Of a DNA stretch of 64,000 nt, positions 38,942 to 51,455 are shown one piece after another (the first letter of the stretch is position 1; every line of letters begins with the position of its first letter). The position numbers and the translations under genes were made by a program. The notes below the pieces were generated by a model. The model saw nothing but the letters and a program-made list of their open reading frames with translations. It searched no databases and was not told the origin of the DNA. This DNA comes from Stomorhina lunata (lineage: Eukaryota > Arthropoda > Insecta > Diptera > Rhiniidae). Location of the stretch: contig OW121740.1 in NCBI GenBank assembly GCA_933228675.1, positions 1,860,001 to 1,924,000 on the forward strand. Reading direction: 5' to 3'.

Positions 38942-41294
38942 ATGCCGTCGCTGCCTTTTCTGCCTTTTTACTCATGGTCTTCAACCATTACAAGACTTGT
39001 ATGTGTCATAGTGATGATGACAACGATAACAAATGGTAAGTTTTAACATTCATATGTATGACATAACAAAATTCTCACAATACAGTCAAATTTGGCAATC
39101 AGAAACAGACAAACAACTTGGAATTATGTATTCGGGTTACTATTTAGTTGCAATTTGAAACTTTTTGAATATTGTTGACCACAGTCGATACTGACTATTC
39201 TCTATTTAGACTATAGTCGTTTCTGGCGATAGTCTTCCCTGACTATAGTCGATCCTGATTTTAATATATTCTAACTGTAGTCGATTCTGAATAAATTCGA
39301 TCTTGACTATGGTAAATATTGACTAAATAGTAGATATTGTATAAAGCCGATCTTGACAAAAGTCGATCTTATCTATAGTTGATCGACACTATAGCCTATC
39401 CTGATAATATAGATCCTGACTTTATTTGATTCTTACTTTACACTATAGTCGAATGTAATATAATAGGTCTTGACTATAGTCGATTTGATTATAACGTAAT
39501 TCTTACTCAATTTCAGTAAATGCTAACTATTCTCTATTCAGACTATAGTCGTTTCTGGCGATAGTCGATCCTGACTTTAGTCGATCCTGATTTTAGTATA
39601 TCATGACTACAGACCATTCTGACTAAATTCGGTCTTGACTATTGTAGATATTAACAATAGCCGATTTTGACTATAGCCATCTTGACTAAAGTCGATCTTA
39701 TCTATAGGCGGTAAACAGTATAACCTAAATCGACTATAATAAAGTCGATCCTGACTAAATTTGATTCTTACTACATACTATAATCGAATTTTATATAATA
39801 GGTCATGGCTATAGTCGATTTGATTATAACTTAATTCTTATTCGATTTCAGTCAATTCTGACTATTCTTTAATCAGAGTATAGTTGTTTCTGGCGATAGT
39901 CGATCCTGATTTTAGTATATCCTGACTATAGTCGGTTCTAAATAAATTTAATCTTGACTATAGCAGATTTTTACAATAGCCGATCTTGACTATAGCCGAT
40001 CTTGACTATAGCCGATCTTGACTATAGTCGATCTTATATATAGCCGATCCACAATATAGCCTATCCCGACTATGATATAGTCGATCCTGGCTATATTTGA
40101 TGCTTGCTACATACTATATTCGAATATAATATAAAAGGTCTTGACTATATTCGTTTTGAATATAACTTAATACTTCTTCGATTTTTTTTTGTGGGTCTAC
40201 TTCGTATGTGTAATTTACTGTATGTATTTGTATGCATATGTGTAATGTGTTAATTTTCCATCTTTCATGTCCTTTTCATATCATTTTCTTTTTTTGCTGT
40301 TTATTTTATCTTACAGTTTTTGCTATCGACTGCTTCAAGTGTGTTTCATATAATGGCGCCAACAAGGCTTGTGATGATCCTTTTCACAATAATTACTCAA
40401 CCGGTATATTGGAATCACCGTGCATGGGTGGACGTAAAGGTAGAGATGGTCTATTTCCAGCTACAGCATGTATTAAAATTGCTGGTTACTATGGTAAGTT
40501 TGTGATACTTGAGTGTATGCGAATATGTGAAAGCAATTTAGTTGCTTTCAAAAATAAAACACTAACGATACAAAGTCCACACGTTTGTTATTGATTACAA
40601 TCATCTGCTGATGATGATGATGATTTATGGCGTTTAAATGATGCTGATGATAGGCATGATGTGCCTTTTGGCGACAGCCTTATTGGTGTTTGTCATAGAG
40701 ATTAAGATCAAACGAAAAAGGATTTTTGACATTAGAAATTTGGCAACAAATTTGGAATACTTGAAGTTTTGAGATAACATATTAAGCTATTATAATTTGT
40801 AGAGTTTGGTATTTTTAAAGTAATGAAACTGCTTAAGTAACGGTTATATAACAATGTAATAAAATAGCTTAGGTTTGAAATTAAGGCCTTTTTAATTTTC
40901 TTATTAATAATTTTATTTTTTTTATAGATGACACTGGTGAAACCATCACCGTTAGAGGCTGTGCTTTAGATAGTGGCACTTTAACCACAGATACGGAAAT
41001 TATACGCATGTCACATTGTGGTAAATTCTACTATGATGACAGGTAAGTAATAATTCATCATACATGTACACAAATAAATAATTAAACTTTTAATTTTATT
41101 TCCTTTGATTAAAAATCCTTTTATCATTCAGATACGTTCATGGCTGCCTGCAAAGCTGTAGTGATGCCGATGCCTGTAATGCCGCCTCCCGACCTCTGCA
41201 CATATCATCATCAACAACGTCACTTAATATGAAGTATTTGCTGATATCATTAGTTGTAATATTAATGAATAAATATCAATATCAAAGCAGGTAG
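38942..41294 (+). CDS. Ly6/uPAR (three-finger) secreted or membrane-anchored protein, 4 coding exons
   Basis: Coding exons 38942..39035, 40317..40493, 40928..41042 and 41132..41294 join in frame (phases 1, 1, 2) to 182 aa, each bounded by GT donors (GTAAGT) and AG acceptors. Residues ~1-34 form a signal peptide with a hydrophobic stretch (ITRLVCVIVMMTTIT). The mature part starts AIDCFKC, has ten cysteines and ends CLQSCSDADACNAA, matching the Ly6 pattern of an N-terminal CxxC and a terminal CN. A hydrophobic C-terminal segment (MKYLLISLVVILM) follows a Ser/Thr-rich linker, so a GPI anchor is likely, although the tail after it is polar. Fly Ly6 proteins act at the cell surface in septate junctions, channel modulation or traffic; which paralogue this is I cannot tell. 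The start is the only in-frame ATG before the signal peptide. Intron 1 (1281 bp) holds a minisatellite; introns 2 and 3 are 434 and 89 bp. AATAAA lies at 41354. Confidence 0.9.
39193..40184 (+). repeat. CTATAGTC minisatellite in Ly6 intron 1, organised as three ~335-bp higher-order units
   Basis: Almost the whole intron is built from degenerate ~15-16-bp units of the type TTGACTATAGTCGATC, each holding the palindrome GACTATAGTC. A distinctive landmark (CTATT, then TATAGTCGTTTCTGGCGATAG) recurs at about 39193, 39525 and 39860, so the array has three higher-order copies of ~332, ~335 and ~325 bp, with matching internal order of variants (TCGATCCTGATTTTAGTATAT, then AAATTCGATCTTGAC, then ATTTGATTCTTACT and the TATAATAGGTC motif). 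A run of near-identical units (TAGCCGATCTTGACTA) sits at about 39970-40030. Confidence 0.85.
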
Positions 41295-42235
41295 CATTAT
41301 GTTCTTCTCTAATTATCACTATAGTCCACAAATATCTACTCGTAACTCTTATAAATAAATTATAAATAAGAAATAAAAACTATAATTAAACTATAAATCA
41401 TGATAAGAATTTATTTATTATTAAGCTGTAAATTTTGAAAGCATTTATAGCAAAACTAAAAAATTAAAAAAACTAACGAAAAATGTTTAATATCATAGAT
41501 TATACGAACTAACTAATTTACTAACTAAGTGCATCACAAACATAAATATTAAATTTAAAACATATTTTATGAAACGATTTGAAAATATAAATTCACACAT
41601 TTTACACCATAAATCTAATGCAATCTTGAAAATCGTTTATTCCTTCACACATTTATAAGCAAAAATCTTTATAAATAAAATATTTAAGTTTTCCTCAACA
41701 TTTAAATACTCTGTGCACACAAGAAGAAGAAAAAAGAAAAAGCTTAAATTGTATTTAACAAAAATTGTTCTTTATTTTAAGCAAAAACAAAATATAAAAT
41801 TTTCTACGAGAATATTTAAGCCAATCACCCATAAAATATGAAGATATTTGTTCACTGCATTAGTTAGAAATTATAACGAAAGAAAAAAAAACACTAAAAT
41901 CTACCAAAGGCATTAAAAAGCAAAAATATAGGAAAAATTATAAAAAAAATGTTACGATTTTCCTCTGGCACGTAACTTTGTCATTATACACTCAAATAAA
42001 TTCAACGATATTGAAGGCGAGATTTTGTTTTTTTTTTTCATTTTTTTTTAAGTATTTCTTGGTTTTTGTTTGTAATTTATTTTCTTACAAGTGAATTAAC
42101 TTTATTATTATCGCCTACAGAGTTTTAAAGGAATCAAATAATGAAATTAAGTTTTAAATTAATTAATTATAGTTTCACCGTGAATTTCGACTGTTATTAA
42201 CAAAAAAAGTACTAATCAATGGCATTTGATATTAA

Positions 42236-43650
42236 TAAAAATCTCAAAAAAATTTTGGTAGTTTAAAAAAAAAATTTCTAAAAAATTTTGATAAAAAAAA
42301 TTTTCTATAGAAAATTTTTGATAAAAATTTTTCTATATATAAATTTTTGATAATAAAAATTTTGATAATAAAATTTTCTATGACAAATTTTTGATAAAAA
42401 AATTTTCTATGAAAAATTTTTGATAAAAAATTTTCGTTAAAAGAAATTAATTTTTAGTTGAACCAAGAATTTATGTTAAGAGGTTGTGGGTTCGAATCCG
42501 GGCTCAGGTTCATATCATAATTTTTTTTTTTAAATTTTCTACAGAAAAATTTTTGAAAAAAAATATTTTCTATCGAAAACCTGAAAAGTTTTGTTTGGAA
42601 ACTTAATAATAATGCGAGGTTTTCGATCTATCTAAATTGGGGATAATCCTCCTTAAGAGATGGCTTAACCAACCATCGAAACGCGTCGAGGAATTTGGTT
42701 TCTCCTCAAACATTTTTTGGCTTTTTATCAATAAATTGGTCTGTTACATTAATAAATAAATGTAACAGATTTGGGATCAAATGCGAATACTCTTCTTTTT
42801 GAATAATATTTACATCCCGACTATTTTGTTATTTTTTGATAAAACTTTTCTATCGAAAAAATTTTCGATAAAAAATTTTCTGTGAACAATTTTTGACAAA
42901 AAATTTTCTATAGAAAAATTTTTGAAAAAAAATATTTTGTATAAAAAATTTCTATGACAAATTTTTGTTAAAAAAAATTCTATGAAAAATTTTAAAATAT
43001 TTTCTATAGAAAAATTTTTGATAAAAAAATTTTCTACAGATAAATTAAAAAAAAAAAGATTTTGTGTGATAAAAAATTTTCTAAAAAATTTTTGATATAA
43101 AAATTTTTTATTAAAAATTTTTGATATAGAAAAAAATTGATAAAAAAATTTTGTATAAAAAAATTTTTAATAAAAAAATTTTCTATAAAATATGTTCGAT
43201 AAAAAATTTTCTATGAAAAATTGTTGATATAAAATTTTTTGTTAAGAGGTTGTGGGTATGACAAATTTTTGATAAAAAATTTGTTATGAAAAATTTTTGA
43301 TAAAAAATTTTTTATGAAAAATTTTTGATAAAAAAATTTTTAATGAAAAATTTTTGATTTTTGACAAAAAAAAAATTTATGAAAAATTTTTGATACAAAA
43401 ATTTTCTAAAAAATTTTTGATAAAAAAATTTTCTATAGAAAAATATTTGATAAGAAAATTCTCTATAGAAACATTTTTGATAAAAATATTTTCTATAGAA
43501 AAATTTTTGATAAAAAATTTACTATGAAAATTTTGGGAAAAAAAATTATTTATGAAAAATTTTTGATAAAAAAATTTTATAAAAAAAGGTTTGATAAAAA
43601 ATATGGTGTTATTCTATAGAAAATTGTTTAATAAAAAATTTGAAAAAAAA
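42236..43650 (+). repeat. Palindromic TTTTCTATAGAAAA minisatellite (1.4 kb)
   Basis: Several dozen degenerate units of ~26-32 bp read GATAAAAAAATTTTCTATAG then AAAAATTTTT. Each unit centres on a self-complementary TTTTCTATAGAAAA. The array is interrupted by a solo foldback arm (42593..42835). A tRNA-B-box-like GTGGGTTCGAATCCGGGC sits at about 42487, and part of the same segment (GTTAAGAGGTTGTGGGT) recurs near 43240, showing that segments were copied within the array. Confidence 0.85.
42593..42835 (-). mobile_element. Solo arm of the foldback family, embedded in a minisatellite
   Basis: It runs AATAATGCGAGGTTTTCGAT, AACCAACCATCGAAACGCGT, TAAATAAATGTAACAG and TTGAATAATATTTACATC, collinear with the right arm at 58.58-58.80 kb including the step into the downstream minisatellite (TTTTGTTATTTTTTGATAAA). 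The left arm is not present. Confidence 0.75.
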
Positions 43651-46600
43651 ACATCAGAACTACACATTGAAAAATACCAATTTTAGTTAAAAGTATAAAA
43701 AACTGCAACTCTGCCGACGATTTTTTTGCTCTGTTCTTTTTCTGCCGACCTCTGGACTTTAATAGCACCTAAATGTTGTAATTGCTAGTTGATGTCCATC
43801 ATACCTTTTGTAGAACCTGTTTGATCTTAAAGCTGGCTATTTTTCGTGATTTCAATCATGAAGTTTTTATATCCTGTCTATGTTTTAAACTGAATATGGT
43901 CGATTTTTATTATAGTACATCTAGATTATTTCAGGCCTACTTTGAATAAAAATATTAATGTTTTCTAAAGAAAAAAGTTTTCAAAATATTTTAAAGCAAG
44001 TTTATTTTTTATTATTTAATTCCTTTAAATTCCTGTTTTGCCAGACAACATTAAATATCCAAAATACCAAAGTAAAAATATAATAATAAAACTTTAATGT
44101 GATTTAAATTTAATGCAATTTATGTACTAAGTATCAAAAATTAAATTATATTTATTTATTTATGTACATATTAAAATGTTTTTAGTGATTAAATCGTTAA
44201 ATTAAAACTTACTCTAGTTATCTATAGGTAGAGATCTAAAAGTTAACTACTTATTTAATTAAATATTTTAAACTAATAATAATGATTTAAAGCTGCTATA
44301 TACTTTATATTATAACTACTTATAATATATAATATAATTTTAATTGCACTATGGGCTGTACATCATTTCGGCAATATGTGATAACTTAACTCAAATAATT
44401 TTTTTTTAATTAAGTTGCAGTTAAGAAGGATCAATCAATATGGTGTTATTTAAGCTTCTGTTAAAGTAACTAGTAATATTCTTACAAAGTATTAGAACTA
44501 GAAAAGTTTTATATTATTTTGGAGCAAATATGTAAAAAGTTTCCAAGCATAGTTCTTATCCACCTTAGATCAGAACTTATTTCTTTGTCCATGATGCAAT
44601 TAATTGTTTTTATTATTAACTTATTCTAAAAATAAAACATTCAGGCATATCACACATTTCCCTCAAATTAGTTTTATGAGTTTTTTATTTGTTGAAAACA
44701 CCATCGAAAACTCTACAGTTCACATTTTAAGAATTTGACATTTAAAGAGTTTTTTGAATGATTTAATTAATCACTCGCGATTTACGTTAAAAAAATGTTT
44801 ATTATTGCTATGAAACATTTTTCATTTAATATACCCAGTTCAAAATGCTAGGATGCTATTTCCAACGGATTCTAAACTGGGCTAATATTTTAGAAAAAAT
44901 CTAATTTTTTTACTATCCACAATATCAAAATAAATTTCACATTTAGAATATTTTAAATACTGTGACATGGCTGAATGTTTTTAACATTTTTAAAACATTT
45001 CCTTTGTCGAAAAAAATCGCTTGTGACCTTTCTTTCTTTGAAATTTAATGCTTAATTTATGCAGGAATTTTTAATTAAATATTATAAATACTTAAAATAA
45101 TACATAAACCTGTACATACTAACTCATATACATAATCATATACAAACAAACACACACAATGATCAATTGCTGCAATGTTGTATTAACATAAAATTAACAC
45201 TTAACAGCCTTTGAATGCGATAGGAAATCGTCTATAAAAGTCTTTCATATTTCACTTTGTATTGGAGGTATGCAAAATAGGGAATTATCGAGAAAAAAAC
45301 TAATTGACATTTCATCATAAGTAACACCTTCTTCTCTTCTTCTGTTATCCTTGACTCCCAGTGGAGCATGGGGCCTCAGTAACACCTAGACTATAGAAAT
45401 ATTCAAAACAGTTCTGTAGTTATCGAGATATGAGCTTTTTAAACTTTTACAGAAAATCCTTTATGTGAAAATTTGAAGAAAAAAGTTCTTACATATAGAA
45501 TTTTTTTTAGAACATTTTTTAGACTAACAATTTTCATATTAAAATTGTTTAACAAATTTCTTCATATTTTCAGCCATGTCACAGAACTCAATTCCCTTCG
45601 GAAGTGAAATGAATTCCGTGTTTTGCTTCTATAGAAAAAGTAAAACGAAAATTTTTTTTCGGAATGAAACCACTTTCTTTTTTTTTAAGTGAAATTGAAT
45701 TTGTATGTTTTTCTTTGTTTATTCAATATTTAAATAGTTTCTTCAATTATTCAGTGTTATTTGCTGAAACAATAATAGAGTTACTGATTTCAATTGAAAA
45801 AAATCGTGTTATGTAATGATTTTGGACATTTCAAATTTTACGGAATCCATAGAACCTAAAACCATTTCTTTTGGACCTTAATTACGAAATGTTTTCAATT
45901 TCGAACGGAATTTGCGACATGTCTGATTATATTGTTTTGTTGTAAATTTTTAACAAATTTTTATGGAAGAAAATAGTGTACAATTATAAAAATTTATTTT
46001 TTTAGATTTATGACGACATTGCAGCAAATGATGGATATGTAAAATACTAAGTTATTGGTATTTAAAAACAACTGTTAAGTTAACAAAAAATTCAAAATAC
46101 ATGTTATTAATTTCGTACTTATTAAATTTTGTATAAAAATCGAAAAATGTAATTAATTTAATATTAATGCCTATAAACACGATAATGATAACATAGAATA
46201 ATTTAAAAATGGAATTATGTAAATTTTTAAATTAACACCAACTAATAGCAAAAAAAAACACAAACAAAATATAAATAACAATTTATATAAAAAGAATATC
46301 GAGAGGATTTACTATAAATATAAAACAACACATAGACTACATTTTCAAATTTACATAAATATTTGATTACATTAAAAAATGTCGACATAAGCAGAAAACA
46401 AAAACCTAAAATATTTTTCGATATTATCAACAGCAAATATTTATCATAATCTAATGAATATTAATTTACTTGAGATCAAGAAAGAAATTCTGTTTTAAAT
46501 TCGTCCCTGTTTATGTTTTTTAGAGCAATAGCGAAACAAGTACATCCTTGTTATTCTTAAACCTAAATACATACACAATCTACTAACCTAAACATACAAA

Positions 46601-47592
46601 ATATATAAAAATGAAATAATAACAGAAAAACCAGCCTAAGTAAATAAATAAAACATAACAAGGTAAATATAAAAGGACCAAGTTTAATATTAATATTATA
46701 GAAAAACAAAAATAAAACAAAACCAAAATAAACAAAAAAAACCACAAGTTATAAAAGCCAAGTTAAAAAGGTGTGATAATGAAAGGAATTTTTTATTATT
46801 TCAAAATCTAAAAATACACCGAAAGCAATTTAAAAAAAACAATTTATATTAAAAATAAAAAAAAAATTAACATTCTTCATTTAACTACAAATGAGCTTGT
46901 TGTTAAGGTTTCCTTTATAAACAAAGAAATTAAAATAAAATTTAAATTTACTTATATAAAAGAATATTACAAACTAAATTTACATGATTTTCATATTCTA
47001 ACTTGGGCTTCAAACAAAAAATGTTAACTTTGCTTTGAAAAAAAAACACAGTTTAACTAAAATTAAAAATAATTCCTAAAAATTGAAAAAAAAGCTTGCA
47101 TTAATATCAAATTCTCTACAATAAACCCAAAAGATTCAAAAATTATAAAACAAAAAAATCAAAAATGCAAATTTCAAAATAAATTCAAAAAGCTTTACAA
47201 ATAAAATTTTATATCATAATCAACGAGTTGCTTAAAAGTTCTGACCAAAGTTTTTTAAAATTGCTATACAAATTTCTTATTCAAAATAAATTTTTAAAAC
47301 TAAGCAGATTTCAAAAACAAACAAACAATCGTCTAAAAAGAAGAGAAAACCAGAAATTACATTAAATATATTTATAAAAGAAATACATTTATTGTACATG
47401 TATTATATATTTATTGTTTGCATTTAAAAGCATTTGCTTATAAAAAAAATTAAAAAAAAATAATAAAATCAAAAAAATTATAAGAAAACATTAAAAGAAT
47501 GCATTACAAAATAAATTATCACTAAAAATTGTAAACTAAATTACAAAATTGCAATCAGTTATTATGGAAGGTTGGTAGTTTTATTTTTCCCA

Positions 47593-50500
47593 TTACAACA
47601 GATCCTGTAGATATTCATGATCTTCTTTTACAAACTTTTCGGCTACTTCTTGTGGAACATCCACTTGTTTGTAGTTGTCCAAACCGATTTCATCTTCTCT
47701 CCTGAAAAAATTAAGTGCTTTAGATTTTCCATTCATATAAAAACAAAAATTACTTACTTTATCAAAATATCCACTACATTTTCGCAGGCCAACAGACATT
47801 CCTTGTCTTTGCCTTCCTTTGCTTCCCATTTGTGCAATTCTCTTAGTATCTCATAGACGCCCTTTTGTCTCAATTGTTCTCTTGATTTTTTGGTGGAACA
47901 CAACTGCAATAATGACTCCAAAAGCATTTTACGCAAATCGGGATCATCTTCACGTGTTTTGGTTTCTGGTAAGTACTAAAATAAAATAAAGTATTATAAG
48001 ACTAATATTTTTTTTTTATTTAAGTTAATGTTTGTTCCCGTATGTACTCTTACGATACTACTCAATACAATCCGAAGTTGTCAAAAATTACTTAAAAAAC
48101 ATTTTGTGTTAAACAATTACTCAAAAACCCATTTATATTGAAAATTTTTCTACGGGAACAATTTTGAGTAAGTTTAGGTTGCTTCGTTAAAGTACAAGAA
48201 CAAACATTTAATAACGTAAATTTGCATAATAATTTTCATAATAATTTCATAATTCAATAGTTTTTAATATTTATCCTATATTATGTGTGTTCCTTTAGTT
48301 TAACGAAACAACCCAAACTTACTCAAACGTGTTTCCGTACAAAACTGTTCAATAAATTGTTTTTTGAGTAATTTCTGACAACTTCACACTGTTTTGGGTA
48401 GTTTCGTTAGATTACGGGAACAAACATATTTTTTCTATGAGATTCACTAATTGCTCATATTTGATAATAAAATTAATATTTTCTTTTACAATCTAATTTT
48501 GTTCTATTTAAAATACAATCTCAATTCACAAATTTAACTGTTACTTTGTCCCGTTTCACATGAATCAGGTTTACTTGATCAGTTTTTCTTTAAATTTCTT
48601 ATGAACCTGCATTCACGTTCACACACGAACATTTTTTTCATCAGTGTTCATATTATTTTCCATAAATTTCATACAAATTTTCATCAATTTTAATTCCGTC
48701 AGTTTTTTCTCATACAAATTCAAGACTTGATAAGCCAAACCTGATTAATGTGAAAGTAGACTTTACAAATTATTCAATGTGGCATCGCCTTTATATGAAT
48801 TTGTCCCCAATTCCGGTTCTAAGACAGGGATTAAAAATTTCTTTCTTGATTTTGTACCAAATATGAAAACAAAATTTAACATGTCGGCTTCAAAAAATTA
48901 TTCTTTTAAAGGATATCAAATTTAATGAATCTTACTTGATCCCTTTTGATTTGAAAATCGATTAAAATAAACGATTGTCAACATACTTATTTAGAAGATT
49001 TTGCAAAGCTTAGAAAAATATCTTGTAGTATGATTTTTTAATGAAGAAATTGAATGGGAGGTATGACCAAATACAAAGCATTTAAAACAAAATATGATAC
49101 AGCGACACATTCTAGTAACAGGGTTCCGATCCTGTATAAGTACTAATACTAACTACTAGTTGGTCTCACAGCCATTGTTACATGTTACAAACATAAAACC
49201 AATGTGGTAGAAAGTTTATCATGTTATATGGCTACATATGAAAATTAGTTTACAGTTTTAGTCTTACGAATATTTTATATTTAAACAGTAAAAAATTTAA
49301 ATAGTACGCGGTAGTACCACCGTAAAAATAAGGTTAAACTGCAATGGTACTATGTTTGCCATCCCTGTTCACAGTGCTTTTCGTATAATTTTGAGAGAAG
49401 TGACATCTACTTCCTACCACCAATTAAACTTATTCCGTTTCCTTTTTAAGAAATGCTAAACAAATTTCATTAAAAAATTTGAATTTCTGTGATATGTTAA
49501 CTCCGTTACATTTGGATGCAACAAATTGGCATCTCTATACATGTCATTAATTCTTGTTCTTCTCTGCAATTTTCTTTTATTTAGTGAATTTAAAAAATTT
49601 TTTGAAATTTTCCGTACCTATATTAAAGTAAAATTTGTATTTAAAATATAATTTTGTGAAAATTTAAAAGGAAATAATTCTTTCTAATGATAATTGTACA
49701 AAAGAATGTTTTTAATTTGTTTAAGAATGGAGTTAAACAAGTGTTTTTTAGAGAAATCTTAGAAAATCCAATTTTTACTAGTGAATATGTATAAATAGAT
49801 TACGCCAGTGAAATAAGATAATAATAAATAATTTCGTGAAGCGAAAATAACAAGCTCAAATATTATAGTTTCCGTCCGGCGGCAACAGGTAAGGTAAGTA
49901 AAATCTTTTTTTTTTTTTTTTGTATTTATGCTAAAATATATTCGCAACAACTCACCTGCAATTCCAAAGGCAACATTTCATTTTCTTCATCAGAAAACTC
50001 CTCCGGTCCACAAAGCGGATACAAGATTGCATAAAGAATATCATCCGTCTCCCTCAAAATGATATCGTGATACACTGGATCAAAGCAAATATTTTTCAAA
50101 ATGCCAATAGTACCACCACGTCTTACAATTGACTCTTCGTAAGAAGCAAATGGCAAAATTTTGTCCAACAAATTATATTTATTGTGGCAAAACAATTCAC
50201 GTCCCCGACTTGTTTGTGTTAGGTTACAGAAAATTGGTGCCAAATAATGTAATTTGGCCTTCTTTTTATTATAGTCCACTTTAGCAAAAGCTTTAGCTAA
50301 ATTTAACATGGTTTTGGGATCTTTTTCTAATTCATCAAGAATTTCATGGGCCAAAGACTCCACACGGGAGAGATTGCTTAAGACCATAGTCCACGGATCG
50401 GCCAACTCAGAATTTTCGTCAGTAATATGTTTGACGGCAGCCAATACAATTTCATATTTCTACAAATCAAAATATTATTAACAATATACATTTACTAACG

Positions 50501-50844
50501 AGGTAAAGACATTCAATTACCGGGTGAACTTCCTTGGCAGTTTGAAAAATTTTTAAAGCTCCCTCCTCATCGGCTGTTAAATTGATTAAACACAGAACAG
50601 AATCTTTGGAAATTGTCTGGTTGGTATCGGTGGTCAAATTGAATAAAGCAATTAGCATATCATCCAAAGATAAAATTGCAGATTTTCCCTCAGGCGAACC
50701 CGTAAGACCTACAAAACATGTTAATGCATTTTAAATAAATATTTTGTTGAGGACTTTACCCAAAACGTGAGTCAGAGCCACAGCCTTCAAGTCCAGTCGC
50801 TGGGAGGGTTGCATAAATTGTACAAATTCTGCTAAACTTTCCAT
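47593..50844 (-). CDS. Hgh1: HGH1 homologue, ARM-repeat eEF2-specific folding cofactor (5 exons, 367 aa)
   Basis: Minus-strand exons 50844..50760, 50708..50521, 50459..49956, 47975..47758 and 47701..47593 join in frame to 367 aa plus TAA, all with GT/AG junctions (for example GTAAGTA at 47757). The start MESLAEFVQF has a good context (AAATAAAATGG). ARM-like helices include SKDSVLCLINLTADEEGALK; the DUF383 part (about residues 115-255) contains LAPIFCNLTQTSRGRELFC and RRGGTIGILKNICFD; the DUF384 part (about 260-315) contains LRKMLLESLLQLCSTKKSRE and GVYEILRELHKWE. Length matches the family (about 370-390 aa). From published work on yeast and human HGH1 (FAM203), the protein binds eEF2 and brings it to TRiC/CCT and Hsp90 in the cytosol. 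Introns 1-3 are ~50-500 bp or shorter; intron 4 is ~1980 bp. A minus-strand AATAAA overlaps 47580..47585, just after the stop. Confidence 0.95.
48029..48205 (+). mobile_element. Short MITE, TGTTTGTTCCCGTA family, left member of an inverted pair in HGH1 intron 4
   Basis: It starts TGTTTGTTCCCGTATG and ends AGTACAAGAACAAACA, so its ends are imperfect inverted repeats. Inside lie CAACTTCGGATTG-type sequence in reverse orientation and TTTGAGTAAGTTTAGGTTG. It carries no open frame. Related copies are at 48284..48426 and 56095..56196. Superfamily is not assignable from the ends alone. Confidence 0.65.
48284..48426 (-). mobile_element. Short MITE, TGTTTGTTCCCGTA family, right member of an inverted pair in HGH1 intron 4
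   Basis: It starts TGTGTGTTCCTTTAG and ends GATTACGGGAACAAACA. Its left part (CGAAACAACCCAAACTTACT) is the reverse complement of the right part of the neighbouring copy, so the two lie head to head about 80 bp apart. Its right part (CTGTTTTGGGTAGTTTCGTT) matches the third copy near 56.16 kb. Confidence 0.65.
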
Positions 50845-51455
50845 TTTATTTGTTTTTTCTTTTAATGAATCTTTTAAGAAATTAAATTTATTTTCTTCTA
50901 GTCATCTATTTTGTTTACTTCTGAAGTATGAAAAAAATCAGCTGAACAGCTGTTTTGTTTTTACACGTGCGATAGAAATACGTGATGCCAGATGGTTACT
51001 TTTATCTTTGTTTCATTCCACTTTGTTCTGAAGAAAACATGCAATAAATTCATATCCCAACAAACAAATAACAATTGTTTTTGACACATCTGAAATTTTC
51101 TAAGGATATTAAAATTTGATATATAGTATCCGTTCGGTTATATGAACTAATTACTTAATTGTTCTATAAATGGAGAAGTTCACATAATCGACAATATAAA
51201 AAATTTCTGTAATTAAAATAATTTTTGTAATATATATTAAGTTTTTATTTTTAATTAGTTGTTTTAACAACTATAAACATGAAAGTAGTCGGTTATATTT
51301 TTTTGTAGTTTTTTAATTCAAATAAATTCTATGGCGCCTTTATTATCGCAGTACCAAAATTAAATTGATATCCACTTCATCCGCTATGTAATAAAAAACA
51401 CTATTATATAAAAAGTTTTTTCTTTCGTTCGTTTGCAAACATTTGTTATTTTAGG

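Larger units (their letters stand above)
41360..47580. other. Gap between Ly6 and HGH1: noncoding
   Basis: Contains the possible extended 3' UTR of the Ly6 gene (several AATAAA from 41354), the 42.2-43.65 kb minisatellite and then AT-rich DNA with many poly-A stretches (46.2-47.5 kb). A 49-bp GC-richer block at 45330-45378 is flanked by the direct repeat GTAACACCT (45321 and 45379). No gene is visible. Confidence 0.6.

Noticed and set aside
42236..43650. CRISPR-like array
   Set aside because: Repeats are degenerate and contiguous without unique spacers, and the context is a fly genome; it is a minisatellite.
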